The notes beneath the pieces were generated by a model, which did no database searches, was not told the origin of the DNA, and was given only the letters and a program-made list of their open reading frames with translations. This document shows, in pieces, positions 1 to 11,639 of a stretch of 64,000 bases of DNA. This stretch comes from Prostheceraeus crozeri. Its lineage: Eukaryota; Platyhelminthes; Polycladida; Euryleptidae. The stretch covers positions 186,001 through 250,000 of the forward strand of contig CAJQUW010012903.1 of assembly GCA_907163375.1 (NCBI GenBank). The letters are read 5' to 3'. The position numbers were made by a program, and so were the translations under genes. Position 1 is the stretch's first letter, and the number at the start of each line of letters is the position of its first letter.

Positions 1-100
1 GAATATATCAAATTTGTTTCGTGAACCTGTTAAGTTTTCATTTGCTCCAAGTTTTGACAAAAAATGCATTTGTAATGAAAGCTAAATTGGTCATTTGAAT

Positions 101-313
101 CTTAGTAAGCACCACAGCAGAACATACATAGCTTCATAAGCTCTACAATAAAACTTGTTTAAAACCGAACTGAACTTACTAAGCACCAGCATAAACCTAA
201 CTAGACTTAGTAAGCACCAATGTGCAACTTAAAAGACTTAATAAGCACCATCTTCAGCTACTTTCCAGTACTTGGCAGGTTATACTAAGTAAAGCAGGAT
301 GGTGCTTAGTAAG
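101..313. repeat. Array of CTTAGTAAGCACCA 14-mers at the left edge of the PLE array
   Basis: Four direct copies of a 14-mer (CTTAGTAAGCACCA with single-base variants) start at 101, 175, 206 and 237; the last three are spaced 31 bp apart. An inverted copy lies at 300-313, just before Penelope-like sequence begins at 338. The core CTTAGTAAG is palindromic. The rest of 1-337 shows no gene. Whether this is older flanking DNA or part of the PLE insertion is unknown. Confidence 0.75.
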
Positions 314-337
314 TTGGTAGTGATTTTTTCTCTCGGG

Positions 338-2703
338 CGTCAATTGAATCGCACTAGTGGAGGAAGGTGTGTGGTTATTCTTCGTACATGGGCAAAAGAT
401 GCAAAGAGACTGGTGGATCAAGAGCATAGATTGTCTTTTCTTAGTGATTGTGTTAGTGAGAAATTGTTACCTCGTTCTTTGTGGTTTCGGTTGCCTGGAA
501 AGTTTGATCATAAGGAAGGTTTGAAATGGATGGTTGGTAGGAAAATGTTATATTTTGAGATTCGTGATATTCGTCAATCCACTATTAAACTGGAAGAAGG
601 TATCCGCATTCGTCGGGAATGTCTTTTCGACATGGTGAAAGTTGTACATTTACTGTCAAGGATTGTGGATTTTGTTGATTTTTCTGTTGGTTCCTACAGA
701 CACTCGTCTCTGGAGAAGATTACTAAGCGTTTACATCGTCTTCGCGTTTTACATGGCAGGAATGATGAACCGATCGTCGATAAGGTGATTGACCCGGTTA
801 TCAATTTGAGTACGCTGAAGCTGACGAGTGGGCAACACTCTGTCCTGAGCAAAGGCCTTAACTTTGCCGTTACTCCCTCATCTATTCCCAAGAAAGAGAT
901 TATCGCTGGGGTTGAGCAGGCGATTTCAGCCTTGGGTTCGGATTACAAGACTTGTATCAGGAATGAAATTTCCGGAATCCTTAAGAGGAAATATCGACCC
1001 CGTTCCAATATTTCTTGTTTGGAGAAAGAGGCTATTTCTTCTCTACAAGCCAACAAAGATATTATTATTCTTCCGTCGGATAAAGGAAGTCGTGTGGTTG
1101 TCATGAACAGACGGGACTATGTTGACAAATTACGGTCTATCATTGAAGATGGGCCTTATAAAGTGTCCACCAAGAACCCGGGTACCGGCGTACGCCGTAC
1201 GCTACATGGTAAGATTCGACAGATTGAGTTGGATGGTCGTATAAGTCGACAACAGGCCTTGGAATGGTGTCCTCCGATCTTCCAGACTCCCTTTCTTTTT
1301 GGTTTACCCAAGATCCATAAAGAAAACTGTCCTCTAAGACCTGTTGTCAGTCAGGTTGATTCAGTGTTTTCGGGCTTGTCTAAATTCATCGCTGATTTGG
1401 TGAAATGTTTTGCTTGTGATAGCCCGTCTTACATCAAGAATTCGGATGATCTGAAATCCAAGCTTCTCTCTATCCCAGTTGTCAACTCTAGTGTATTTGT
1501 GAGTTTCGACGTTGAGTCGCTTTTTACTAATGTCCCAATTGATGGTGTCCTGGATGCGCTCAAATGGTATATTGAAAAGAATGATGACTTCCCGAACGAA
1601 TGTGTGTTCACCGTTGATGAACGTCTTTGGCTGACGGAGTTCCTGTTGCGGAACTGTTACTTTGAGTTTGACAACCGTTTCTTTATACAAACGGACGGAG
1701 TCAGTATGGGAAGCAGCCTCGGACCGGCGTCTGCTAATATTTTCATGAATTTTTATGAATTCAAGACGTTTTCTTTAGCGTCGGAACTGGATATTGCCAC
1801 ACCTTTCATTTGGTACAGATACGTTGATGATGTTTTCGCATGTTGGACGCATCCTGTTAATCAACTTCCTGCTTTCCTTGAGTTCCTGAATGGTCAAGAG
1901 GATTCTATTAATTTCACAATGGAGATTGAGGAAGATGGTAAAATTCCGTTCTTAGATGTTCTCGTAAGTCGGAATGGTGAACGACCTATTTTCTCTGTTT
2001 ATAGGAAAGCCACACATTCCAACCTATATCTCCACCGTTCTTCATGCCATCCAAGATCTGTTTTCCCAGGAGTAATCAGGTCTTTGGGTCTACGTGCTGC
2101 TCGTGTTTGTTCGGATTCCACACTTGATGGAGAGTTGGTCAATGTCAAAAGTGCCCTGGCCTCGAATGGGTATGGAGAATCGGAGGTGAACGGGATCCTT
2201 TCTTCCTTGACGATAGGTCGAGCTAGACGTGATGAGCCAACAAACGTTTCTGGTTCCATTCCTTTTATTCCGGGGATCAGTAACGCCATCAAGTCTAAGT
2301 TGATTGGTTTCGGTATTAACATCGCCCTCAAGCCTGCCTCGACTCTCAGTAGCCTCCTTATCCGCAAGCGACCTTCTCCTTCCCTGTGTTTGGGCTCGGT
2401 GTATCGCATTGAGTGTGGACACCGCGATTGTGGATTTTCTACGTCGGTGAATCTTCCAGGCCTATCGACAAGAGAAAATCCGAACACTTGCGGATGATAC
2501 GTGAGCTTGACGTCCACCGATCCGAGCTAGCAAAGCATGTGATGGACAGTGGTCATAGGATCGACATTGATTCCATGACTGTGGTGGACAGGGAACGCTC
2601 CTGGAAGAGGAGAATAGTGAAGCAATCTCTTTGGACTAAACATTTCCGTTCCAACAACCGAATCAAGATATATCTGCGGTCTTTTTATGACTCTATTCTT
2701 TAG
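338..2703 (+). pseudogene. PLE copy 1: reverse transcriptase/GIY-YIG, 5'-truncated and frameshifted
   Basis: Homology to the other copies starts at 338. The open frame in fact begins at 299 in non-PLE sequence, so its first 13 residues are not native. RT motifs are present: the FLFGLPKIHK block, SFDVESLFTNVP (motif A), SMGSSLGPASANIF (motif B) and YRYVDDVFA (motif C, YVDD). The RT frame ends at 2497. The GIY-YIG part, with YVGESS and later R and E residues, lies in another frame from about 2436 to 2703. The break falls in a T-rich stretch near 2437 and is shared with copies 2 and 3. The endonuclease domain is therefore not fused to the RT here. Confidence 0.85.
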
Positions 2704-2969
2704 CTAACGTCTTTATCCTTGTTTTTACCTTGATGTGCATTACTTGCAGAATTTTAAGAGTAACATGCTCATTGGCGTATTTTTGTTGTTAGTTTAGGAT
2801 TTCGTAATGTGTCTTAATGTAAATGAATCTGGTCTAGAATGTTCCCTATCATAACTGTTTATATCTGATTGATCCAACAATAAACGAACAGTCGCTTGAT
2901 AATGACTGGCGGTGTCGGTCGAAAGCGCTTGCGATAAAGTGTTTTTACTTTCTGATATTTCCATCAAAT
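2704..2969 (+). other. PLE inter-ORF linker (repeated at 5381-5646, 8058-8323 and 32726-32991)
   Basis: This is the conserved non-coding segment between the GIY-YIG stop and the next start codon. It should contain the 5' and 3' control regions of the element. No long open frame is present. I looked for a hammerhead ribozyme core because some PLE families carry one. CTGANGA is absent on both strands of the linker, although a GAAA occurs in GGTCGAAAGCGC. Confidence 0.6.
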
Positions 2970-5380
2970 ATGGAGTGTCCTCCTACTGACAATATTGAAA
3001 TACACTCCCTATTCCGTCAATTGAATCGCACTAGTGGAGGAAGGTGTGTGGTTATTCTTCGTACATGGGCAAAAGATGCAAAGAGACTGGTGGATCAAGA
3101 GCATAGATTGTCTTTTCTTAGTGATTGTGTTAGTGAGAAATTGTTACCTCGTTCTTTGTGGTTTCGGTTGCCTGGAAAGTTTGATCATAAGGAAGGTTTG
3201 AAATGGATGGTTGGTAGGAAAATGTTATATTTTAAGATTCGTGATATTCGTCAATCCACTATTAAATTGGAAGAAGGTATCCGCATTCGTCGGGAATGTC
3301 TTTTCGACATGGTGAAAGTTGTACATTTACTGTCAAGGATTGTGGATTTTGTTGATTCTTCTGTTGGTTCCTACAGACACTCGTCTCTGGAGAAGATTAC
3401 TAAGCGTTTACATCGTCTTCGCGTTTTACATGGCAGGAATGATGAACCGATTGTCGATAAGGTGATTGACCCGGTTATCAATTTGAGTACGCTGAAGCTG
3501 ACGAGTGGGCAACACTCTGTCCTGAGCAAAGGCCTTAACTTTGCCGTTACTCCCTCATCTATTCCCAAGAAAGAGATTATCGCTGGGGTTGAGCAGGCTA
3601 TTTCAGCCTTGGGTTCGGATTACAAGACTTGTATCAGGAATGAAATTTCCGGAATCCTTAAGAGGAAATATCGACCCCGTTCCAATATTTCTTGTTTGGA
3701 GAAAGAGGCTATTTCTTCTCTACAAGCCAACAAAGATATTATTATTCTTCCGTCGGATAAAGGAAGTCGTGTGGTTGTCATGAACAGACGGGACTATGTT
3801 GACAAATTACGGTCTATCATTGAAGATGGGCCTTATAAAGTGTCCACCAAGAACCCGGGTGCCGGCGTACGCCGTACGCTACATGGTAAGATTCGACAGA
3901 TTGAGTTGGATGGTCGTATAAGTCGACAACAGGCCTTGGAATGGTGTCCTCCGATCTTCCAGACTCCCTTTCTTTTTGGTTTACCCAAGATCCATAAAGA
4001 AAACTGTCCTCTAAGACCTGTTGTCAGTCAGGTTGATTCAGTGTTTTCGGGCTTGTCTAAATTCATCGCTGATTTGGTGAAATGTTTTGCTTGTGATAGC
4101 CCGTCTTACATCAAGAATTCGGATGATCTGAAATCCAAGCTTCTCTCTATCCCAGTTGTCAACTCTAGTGTATTTGTGAGTTTCGACGTTGAGTCGCTTT
4201 TTACTAATGTCCCAATTGATGGTGTCCTGGATGCGCTCAAATGGTATATTGAAAAGAATGATGACTTCCCGAACGAATGTGTGTTCACCGTTGATGAACG
4301 TCTTTGGCTGACGGAGTTCCTGTTGCGGAACTGTTACTTTGAGTTTGACAACCGTTTCTTTATACAAACGGACGGAGTCAGTATGGGAAGCAGCCTCGGA
4401 CCGGCGTCTGCTAATATTTTCATGAATTTTTATGAATTCAAGACGTTTTCTTTAGCGTCGGAACTGGATATTGCCACACCTTTCATTTGGTACAGATACG
4501 TTGATGATGTTTTCGCATGTTTGACGCATCCTGTTAATCAACTTCCTGCTTTCCTTGAGTTCCTGAATGGTCAAGAGGATTCTATTAATTTCACAATGGA
4601 GATTGAGGAAGATGGTAAAATTCCGTTCTTAGATGTTCTCGTAAGTCGGAATGGTGAACGACCTATTTTCTCTGTTTATAGGAAAGCCACACATTCCAAC
4701 CTATATCTCCACCGTTCTTCATGCCATCCAAGATTTGTTTTCCCAGGAGTAATCAGGTCTTTGGGTCTACGTGCTGCTCGTGTTTGTTCGGATTCCACAC
4801 TTGATGGAGAGTTGGTCAATGTCAAAAGTGCCCTGGCCTCGAATGGGTATGGAGAATCGGAGGTGAACGGGATCCTTTCTTCCTTGACGATAGGTCGAGC
4901 TAGACGTGATGAGCCAACAAACGTTTCTGGTTCCATTCCTTTTATTCCGGGGATCAGTAACGCCATCAAGTCTAAGTTGATTGGTTTCGGTATTAACATC
5001 GCCCTCAAGCCTGCCTCGACTCTCAGTAGCCTCCTTATCCGCAAGCGACCTTCTCCTTCCCTGTGTTTGGGCTCGGTGTATCGCATTGAGTGTGGACACC
5101 GCGATTGTGGATTTTCTACGTCGGTGAATCTTCCAGGCCTATCGACAAGAGAAAATCCGAACACTTGCGGATGATACGTGAGCTTGGCGTCGACCGATCC
5201 GAGCTAGCAAAGCATGTGATGGACAGTGGTCATAGGATCGACATTGATTCCATGACTGTGGTGGACAGGGAACGCTCCTGGAAGAGGAGAATAGTGAAGC
5301 AATCTCTTTGGACTAAACATTTCCGTTCCAACAACCGAATCAAGATATATCTGCGGTCTTTTTATGACTCTATTCTTTAG
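2970..5380 (+). pseudogene. PLE copy 2: reverse transcriptase with frameshifted GIY-YIG domain
   Basis: The 734-codon RT frame runs 2970-5174 and starts at ATG after the linker. The N-terminal ~330 residues form the PLE-specific region. The polymerase core follows, with the catalytic YVDD at residues 510-513. In Penelope-like elements the RT copies RNA at a nick made by a C-terminal GIY-YIG nuclease. Here the nuclease part (to 5380, ending in YDSIL) is in a different frame from the RT, with the break near 5113, so the protein as read would lack it. A W-to-L change follows the YVDD box (FACL instead of FACW). Confident as a PLE; activity is doubtful. Confidence 0.88.
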
Positions 5381-5646
5381 CTAACGTCTTTATCCTTGTT
5401 TTTACCTTGATGTGCATTACTTGCAGAATTTTAAGAGTAACATGCTCATTGGCGTATTTTTGTTGTTAGTTTAGGATTTCGTAATGTGTCTTAATGTAAA
5501 TGAATCTGGTCTAGAATGTTCCCTATCATAACTGTTTATATCTGATTGATCCAACAATAAACGAACAGTCGCTTGATAATGACTGGCGGTGTCGGTCGAA
5601 AGCGCTTGCGATAAAGTGTTTTTACTTTCTGATATTTCCATCAAAT

Positions 5647-8057
5647 ATGGAGTGTCCTCCTACTGACAATATTGAAATACACTCCCTATTCCGTCAATTG
5701 AATCGCACTAGTGGAGGAAGGTGTGTGGTTATTCTTCGTACATGGGCAAAAGATGCAAAGAGACTGGTGGATCAAGAGCATAGATTGTCTTTTCTTAGTG
5801 ATTGTGTTAGTGAGAAATTGTTACCTCGTTCTTTGTGGTTTCGGTTGCCTGGAAAGTTTGATCATAAGGAAGGTTTGAAATGGATGGTTGGTAGGAAAAT
5901 GTTATATTTTGAGATTCGTGATATTCGTCAATCCACTATTAAACTGGAAGAAGGTATCCGCATTCGTCGGGAATGTCTTTTCGACATGGTGAAAGATGTA
6001 CATTTACTGTCAAGGATTGTGGATTTTGTTGATTCTTCTGTTGGTTCCTACAGACACTCGTCTCTGGAGAAGATTACTAAGCGTTTACATCGTCTTCGCG
6101 TTTTACATGGCAGGAATGATGAACCGATCGTCGATAAGGTGATTGACCCGGTTATCAATTTGAGTACGCTGAAGCTGACGAGTGGGCAACACTCTGTCCT
6201 GAGCAAAGGCCTTAACTTTGCCGTTACTCCCTCATCTATTCCCAAGAAGGAGATTATCGCTGGGGTTGAGCAGGCTATTTCAGCCTTGGGTTCGGATTAC
6301 AAGACTTGTATCAGGAATGAAATTTCCGGAATCCTTAAGAGGAAATATCGACCCCGTTCCAATATTTCTTGTTTGGAGAAAGAGGCTATTTCTTCTCTAC
6401 AAGCCAACAAAGATATTATTATTCTTCCGTCGGATAAAGGAAGTCGTGTGGTCGTCATGAACAGACGGGACTATGTTGACAAATTACGGTCTATCATTGA
6501 AGATGGGCCTTATAAAGTGTCCACCAAGAACCCGGGTGCCGGCGTACGCCGTACGCTACATGGTAAGATTCGACAGATTGAGTTGGATGGTCGTATAAGT
6601 CGACAACAGGCCTTGGAATGGTGTCCTCCGATCTTCCAGACTCCCTTTCTTTTTGGTTTACCCAAGATCCATAAAGAAAACTGTCCTCTAAGACCTGTTG
6701 TCAGTCAGGTTGATTCAGTGTTTTCGGGCTTGTCTAAATTCATCGCTGATTTGGTGAAATGTTTTGCTTGTGATAGCCCGTCTTACATCAAGAATTCGGA
6801 TGATCTGAAATCCAAGCTTCTCTCTATCCCAGTTGTCAACTCTAGTGTATTTGTGAGTTTCGACGTTGAGTCGCTTTTTACTAATGTCCCAATTGATGGT
6901 GTCCTGGATGCGCTCAAATGGTATATTGAAAAGAATGATGACTTCCCGAACGAATGTGTGTTCACCGTTGATGAACTTCTTTGGCTGACGGAGTTCCGGT
7001 TGCGTAACTGTTACTTTGAATTTGACAACCGTTTCTTTAAACAAACGGACGAAGTCAGTATGGGAAGCAGCCTCGGACCGGCGTCTGCTAATATTTTCAT
7101 GAATTTTTATGAATTCAAGATGTTTTCTTTAGCGTCGGAACTGGATATTGCCACACCTTTCATTTGGTACAGATACGTTGATGATGTTTTCGCATGTTGG
7201 ACGCATCCTGTTAATCAACTTCCTGCTTTCCTTGAGTTCCTGAATGGTCAAGAGAATTCTATTAATTTCACAATGGAGATTGAGGAAGATGGTAAAATTC
7301 CGTTCTTAGATGTTCTCGTAAGTCGGAATGGTGAACGACCTATTTTCTCTGTTTATAGGAAAGCCACACATTCCAACCTATATCTCCACCGTTCTTCATG
7401 CCATCCAAGATTTGTTTTCCCAGGAGTAATCAGGTCTTTGGGTCTACGTGCTGCTCGTGTTTGTTCGGATTCCACACTTGATGGAGAGTTGGTCAATGTC
7501 AAAAGTGCCCTGGCCTCGAATGGGTATGGAGAATCGGAGGTGAACGGGATCCTTTCTTCCTTGACGATAGGTCGAGCTAGACGTGATGAGCCAACAAACG
7601 TTTCTGGTTCCATTCCTTTTATTCCGGGGATCAGTAACGCCATCAAGTCTAAGTTGATTGGTTTCGGTATTAACATCGCCCTCAAGCCTGCCTCGACTCT
7701 CAGTAGCCTCCTTATCCGCAAGCGACCTTCTCCTTCCCTGTGTTTGGGCTCGGTGTATCGCATTGAGTGTGGACACCGCGATTGTGGATTTTCTACGTCG
7801 GTGAATCTTCCAGGCCTATCGACAAGAGAAAATCCGAACACTTGCGGATGATACGTGAGCTTGACGTCCACCGATCCGAGCTAGCAAAGCATGTGATGGA
7901 CAGTGGTCATAGGATCGACATTGATTCCATGACTGTGGTGGACAGGGAACGCTCCTGGAAGAGGAGAATAGTGAAGGAATCTCTTTGGACTAAACATTTC
8001 CGTTCCAACAACCGAATCAAGATAGATCTGGGGTCTTTTTATGACTCTATTCTTTAG
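5647..8057 (+). pseudogene. PLE copy 3: reverse transcriptase with frameshifted GIY-YIG domain
   Basis: Same organisation as copy 2: RT frame 5647-7851 and nuclease remainder in another frame to 8057. It carries the same frame break near 7790. This copy has private substitutions around motif B (FKQTDEVSMGSS, where other copies read FIQTDGVSMGSS) and D-to-N in GQENSIN. Its 3' part reads KESLW and IDLGSF like copy 4, not KQSLW and IYLRSF as in copies 1 and 2. The array thus contains two subtypes of 3' end. Confidence 0.87.
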
Positions 8058-8323
8058 CTAACGGCTTTATCCTTGTTTTTACCTTGATGTGCATTACTTG
8101 CAGAATTTTAAGAGTAACATGCTCATTGGCGTACTATTGTTGTTAGTTTAGGATTTCGTAATGTGTCTTAATGTAAATGAATCTGGTCTAGAATGTTCCC
8201 TATCATAACTGTTTATATCTGATTGATCCAACAATAAACGAACAGTCGCTTGATAATGACTGGCGGTGTCGGTCGAAAGCGCTTGCGATAAAGTGTTTTT
8301 ACTTTCTGATATTTCCATCAAAT

Positions 8324-10317
8324 ATGGAGTGTCCTCCTACTGACAATATTGAAATACACTCCCTATTCCGTCAATTGAATCGCACTAGTGGAGGAAGGTG
8401 TGTGGTTATTCTTCGTACATGGGCAAAAGATGCAAAGAGACTGGTGGATCAAGAGCATAGATTGTCTTTTCTTAGTGATTGTGTTAGTGAGAAATTGTTA
8501 CCTCGTTCTTTGTGGTTTCGGTTGCCTGGAAAGTTTGATCATAAGGAAGGTTTGAAATGGATGGTTGGTAGGAAAATGTTATATTTTGAGATTCGTGATA
8601 TTCGTCAATCCACTATTAAACTGGAAGAAGGTATCCGCATTCGTCGGGAATGTCTTTTCGACATGGTGAAAGTTGTACATTTACTGTCAAGGATTGTGGA
8701 TTTTGTTGATTCTTCTGTTGGTTCCTACAGACACTCGTCTCTGGAGAAGATTACTAAGCGTTTACATCGTCTTCGCGTTTTACATGGCAGGAATGATGAA
8801 CCGATCGTCGATAAGGTGATTGACCCGGTTATCAATTTGAGTACGCTGAAGCTGACGAGTGGGCAACACTCTGTCCTGAGCAAAGGCCTTAACTTTGCCG
8901 TTACTTCCTCATCTATTCCCAAGAAGGAGATTATCGCTGGGGTTGAGCAGGCGATTTCAGCCTTGGGTTCGGATTACAAGACTTGTATCAGGAATGAAAT
9001 TTCCGGAATCCTTAAGAGGAAATATCGACCCCGTTCCAATATTTCTTGTTTGGAGAAAGAGGCTATTTCTTCTCTACAAGCCAACAAAGATATTATTATT
9101 CTTCCGTCGGATAAAGGAAGTCGTGTGGTTGTCATGAACAGACGGGACTATGTTGACAAATTACGGTCTATCATTGAAGATGGGCCTTATAAAGTGTCCA
9201 CCAAGAACCCGGGTACCGGCGTACGCCGTACGCTACATGGTAAGATTCGACAGATTGAGTTGGATGGTCGTATAAGTCGACAACAGGCCTTGGAATGGTG
9301 TCCTCCGATCTTCCAGACTCCCTTTCTTTTTGGTTTACCCAAGATCCATAAAGAAAACTGTCCTCTAAGACCTGTTGTCAGTCAGGTTGATTCAGTGTTT
9401 TCGGGCTTGTCTAAATTCATCGCTGATTTGGTGAAATGTTTTGCTTGTGATAGCCCGTCTTACATCAAGAATTCGGATGATCTGAAATCCAAGCTTCTCT
9501 CTATCCCAGTTGTCAACTCTAGTGTATTTGTGAGTTTCGACGTTGAGTCGCTTTTTACTAATGTCCCAATTGATGGTGTCCTGGATGCGCTCAAATGGTA
9601 TATTGAAAAGAATGATGACTTCCCGAACGAATGTGTGTTCACCGTTGATGAACTTCTTTGGCTGACGGAGTTCCAGTTGCGGAACTGTTACTTTGAGTTT
9701 GACAACCGTTTCTTTATACAAACGGACGGAGTCAGTATGGGAAGCAGCCTCGGACCGGCGTCTGCTAATATTTTCATGAATTTTTATGAATTCAAGACGT
9801 TTTCTTTAGCGTCGGAACTGGATATTGCCACACCTTTCATTTGGTACAGATACGTTGATGATGTTTTTGCATGTTGGACGCATCCTGTTAATCAACTTCC
9901 TGCTTTCCTTGAGTTCCTGAATGGTCAAGAGGATTCTATTAATTTCACAATGGAGATTGAGGAAGATGGTAAAATTCCGTTCTTAGATGTTCTCGTAAGT
10001 CGGAATGGTGAACGACCTATTTTCTCTGTTTATAGGAAAGCCACACATTCCAACCTATATCTCCACCGTTCTTCATGCCATCCAAGATTTGTTTTCCCAG
10101 GAGTAATCAGGTCTTTGGGTCTACGTGCTGCTCGTGTTTGTTCGGATTCCACACTTGATGGAGAGTTGGTCAATGTCAAAAGTGCCCTGGCCTCGAATGG
10201 GTATGGAGAATCGGAGGTGAACGGGATCCTTTCTTCCTTGACGATAGGTCGAGCTAGACGTGATGAGCCAACAAACATTTCTGGTTCCATTCCTTTTATT
10301 CCGGGGATCAGTAACGC
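8324..10317 (+). pseudogene. PLE copy 4, 5' part: reverse transcriptase interrupted by a 22-kb insert
   Basis: The RT frame from 8324 is open through all polymerase motifs, including YVDD. It is cut at GGGGATCAGTAACGC (10317), after which unrelated sequence adds about ten codons before a stop at 10348. The rest of the copy resumes at 32300. The other copies provide an uninterrupted version of the same site, so the insertion point is known to the base. This is the only copy in which the GIY-YIG segment (in the far part) stays in one frame across the base where copies 1-3 break. Confidence 0.9.
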
Positions 10318-10371
10318 CATAGAAATCCGATTTTTTGCTTTTGTTTAAGTTAGTGGGACTAGAATGGCCAT
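10318..10371 (+). repeat. Left terminal inverted repeat and subterminal block of the 22-kb insert
   Basis: A 13-bp perfect TIR (CATAGAAATCCGA) is followed, after a T-rich spacer, by GGACTAGAATGGCCAT at 10356-10371. The mate block at the right end differs at two positions. The left 8-bp target copy is 10310-10317. Confidence 0.82.
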
Positions 10372-11639
10372 CAGCTGAGTTTGATGGCAATTTCAGCTGT
10401 TCGGTTCGGCGCCGAAATGTGTCAAGGACAAATCAAAGTGATAGATCCTATCAATTTGGTGCGTTTTTCATTGAAATTGTTTATTCACAAGTTTTCTAAT
10501 TACCTGTCTGAAATCAGTTTAAAGGAGTACGCCTATATGTGCTGATGTCTTTGTAGGAAATAATTTACAAGTCAAAATTAAACTTAAGGTACCGGTACCT
10601 GACCTTGAAACCATCTGCGCATGTGAAATAGTCATTCTGAAATTATTCTTCAGTCAGATAATTTGCGAATAATTCATGCCACATGCGTGTCAGTGCTGTA
10701 GTCCTAGATTTATCAGAAGGTAACGCTGCCTGGAATTCCGTGAAACACGAAACACTTTCAACGAATGAAAAAATCATTATTTCTTTCTGTGCAAGCGCTG
10801 TAAAAAATGATAGACCGGTGGCATTACGGCGTTATCCCACCTTAGCCTACGACTACAGCACTGGTGGTGAGTGTGTCGTAGAAGTTGCCTTTGCCTGTAG
10901 TGCTGCTAGAAGTGATTTTATAATTATATATTAGAAGTGCAATTTTTCATAGTTGATCAGCATCACAAATGTTCTATGCTCTTGCATGTTGCTTATAGAA
11001 TAAAGGTGAGAAATAGCCCTGGTCTTTGATAGACTGATGTTGATGCATAAATATTTGACCATCCTTGAATGTCGTCCGGTAAGTTTATGCAGGCAAATCA
11101 CGAAAGTGGCACAATAAGGCATCAACAGGCTGTTGATCACATTCAAAGGATTATACAAATGCAGGCATGCACTATTAACATGGCTTTGATTATTTGATTG
11201 TTGATTATTTAGGTGTAATTAACGATTGCAATCCCGGCACTTTCGGATTATAAAAAACAAGTCGGTGCAGCTCTTAAGTTTACATACCTCAAGTTCACTT
11301 TTCGACCTGCTTAATGTTTCAGTCCGAATGGAATTGCAAATATGTAGTGCACCACACACGCCGGAGTTTTTCATTTACAGATTCTTCCGAAGTTCTAGCG
11401 TACCAGATGAATGATCAATTACTAGAAATCCTGAAAACAAGTACGCCAGTGCGCCGAAGTCTGCCATCCGGTCGCGGTCCGGCGCACCACTGTATCGATG
11501 CCAGTTAGTGTCCGACGCATACAATTGGAACTGCGTAGCCTCGTCGAATGGTTCACGCCGCCGAACTGGAATCCATGCAGTGGTGCGTCAGACTACGTGG
11601 CGCACTTCTGAGAGGCATGTCTGTACTCGGCGCTCTGCC
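10372..11639. other. No recognisable gene (left interior of the 22-kb insert)
   Basis: Only short open frames occur (for example 83 codons at 10683-10934), with no recognisable domain. A 12-bp palindrome GGTACCGGTACC lies near 10590. From about 11400 the sequence becomes richer in GC and CGC words, leading into the minisatellite. Confidence 0.5.

Larger units (their letters stand above)
338..10317 (+). mobile_element. Tandem Penelope-like element array, copies 1-4 (copy 4 interrupted)
   Basis: Head-to-tail copies have an exact 2,677-bp period: identical points fall at 338, 3015, 5692 and 8369. Each unit encodes a Penelope-type reverse transcriptase, followed by a GIY-YIG endonuclease region and about 270 bp of non-coding linker up to the next start codon. 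Copies differ by only scattered substitutions. Tandem and partially tandem copies are normal for PLEs. The first copy is truncated at its left edge. Copy 4 is cut at 10317 by a large insert and resumes at 32300. High similarity between copies means recent amplification or homogenisation. Confidence 0.93.

Noticed and set aside
694..2517. Minus-strand and alternate-frame open frames repeated in each PLE copy
   Set aside because: They lie wholly within the RT coding region and recur only because the copies are near-identical.
2704..2969. Hammerhead ribozyme in the PLE linker
   Set aside because: No CTGANGA core was found on either strand of the linker. A CTGACGA in the RT coding region (near 820) lacks the following GAAA after its stem.
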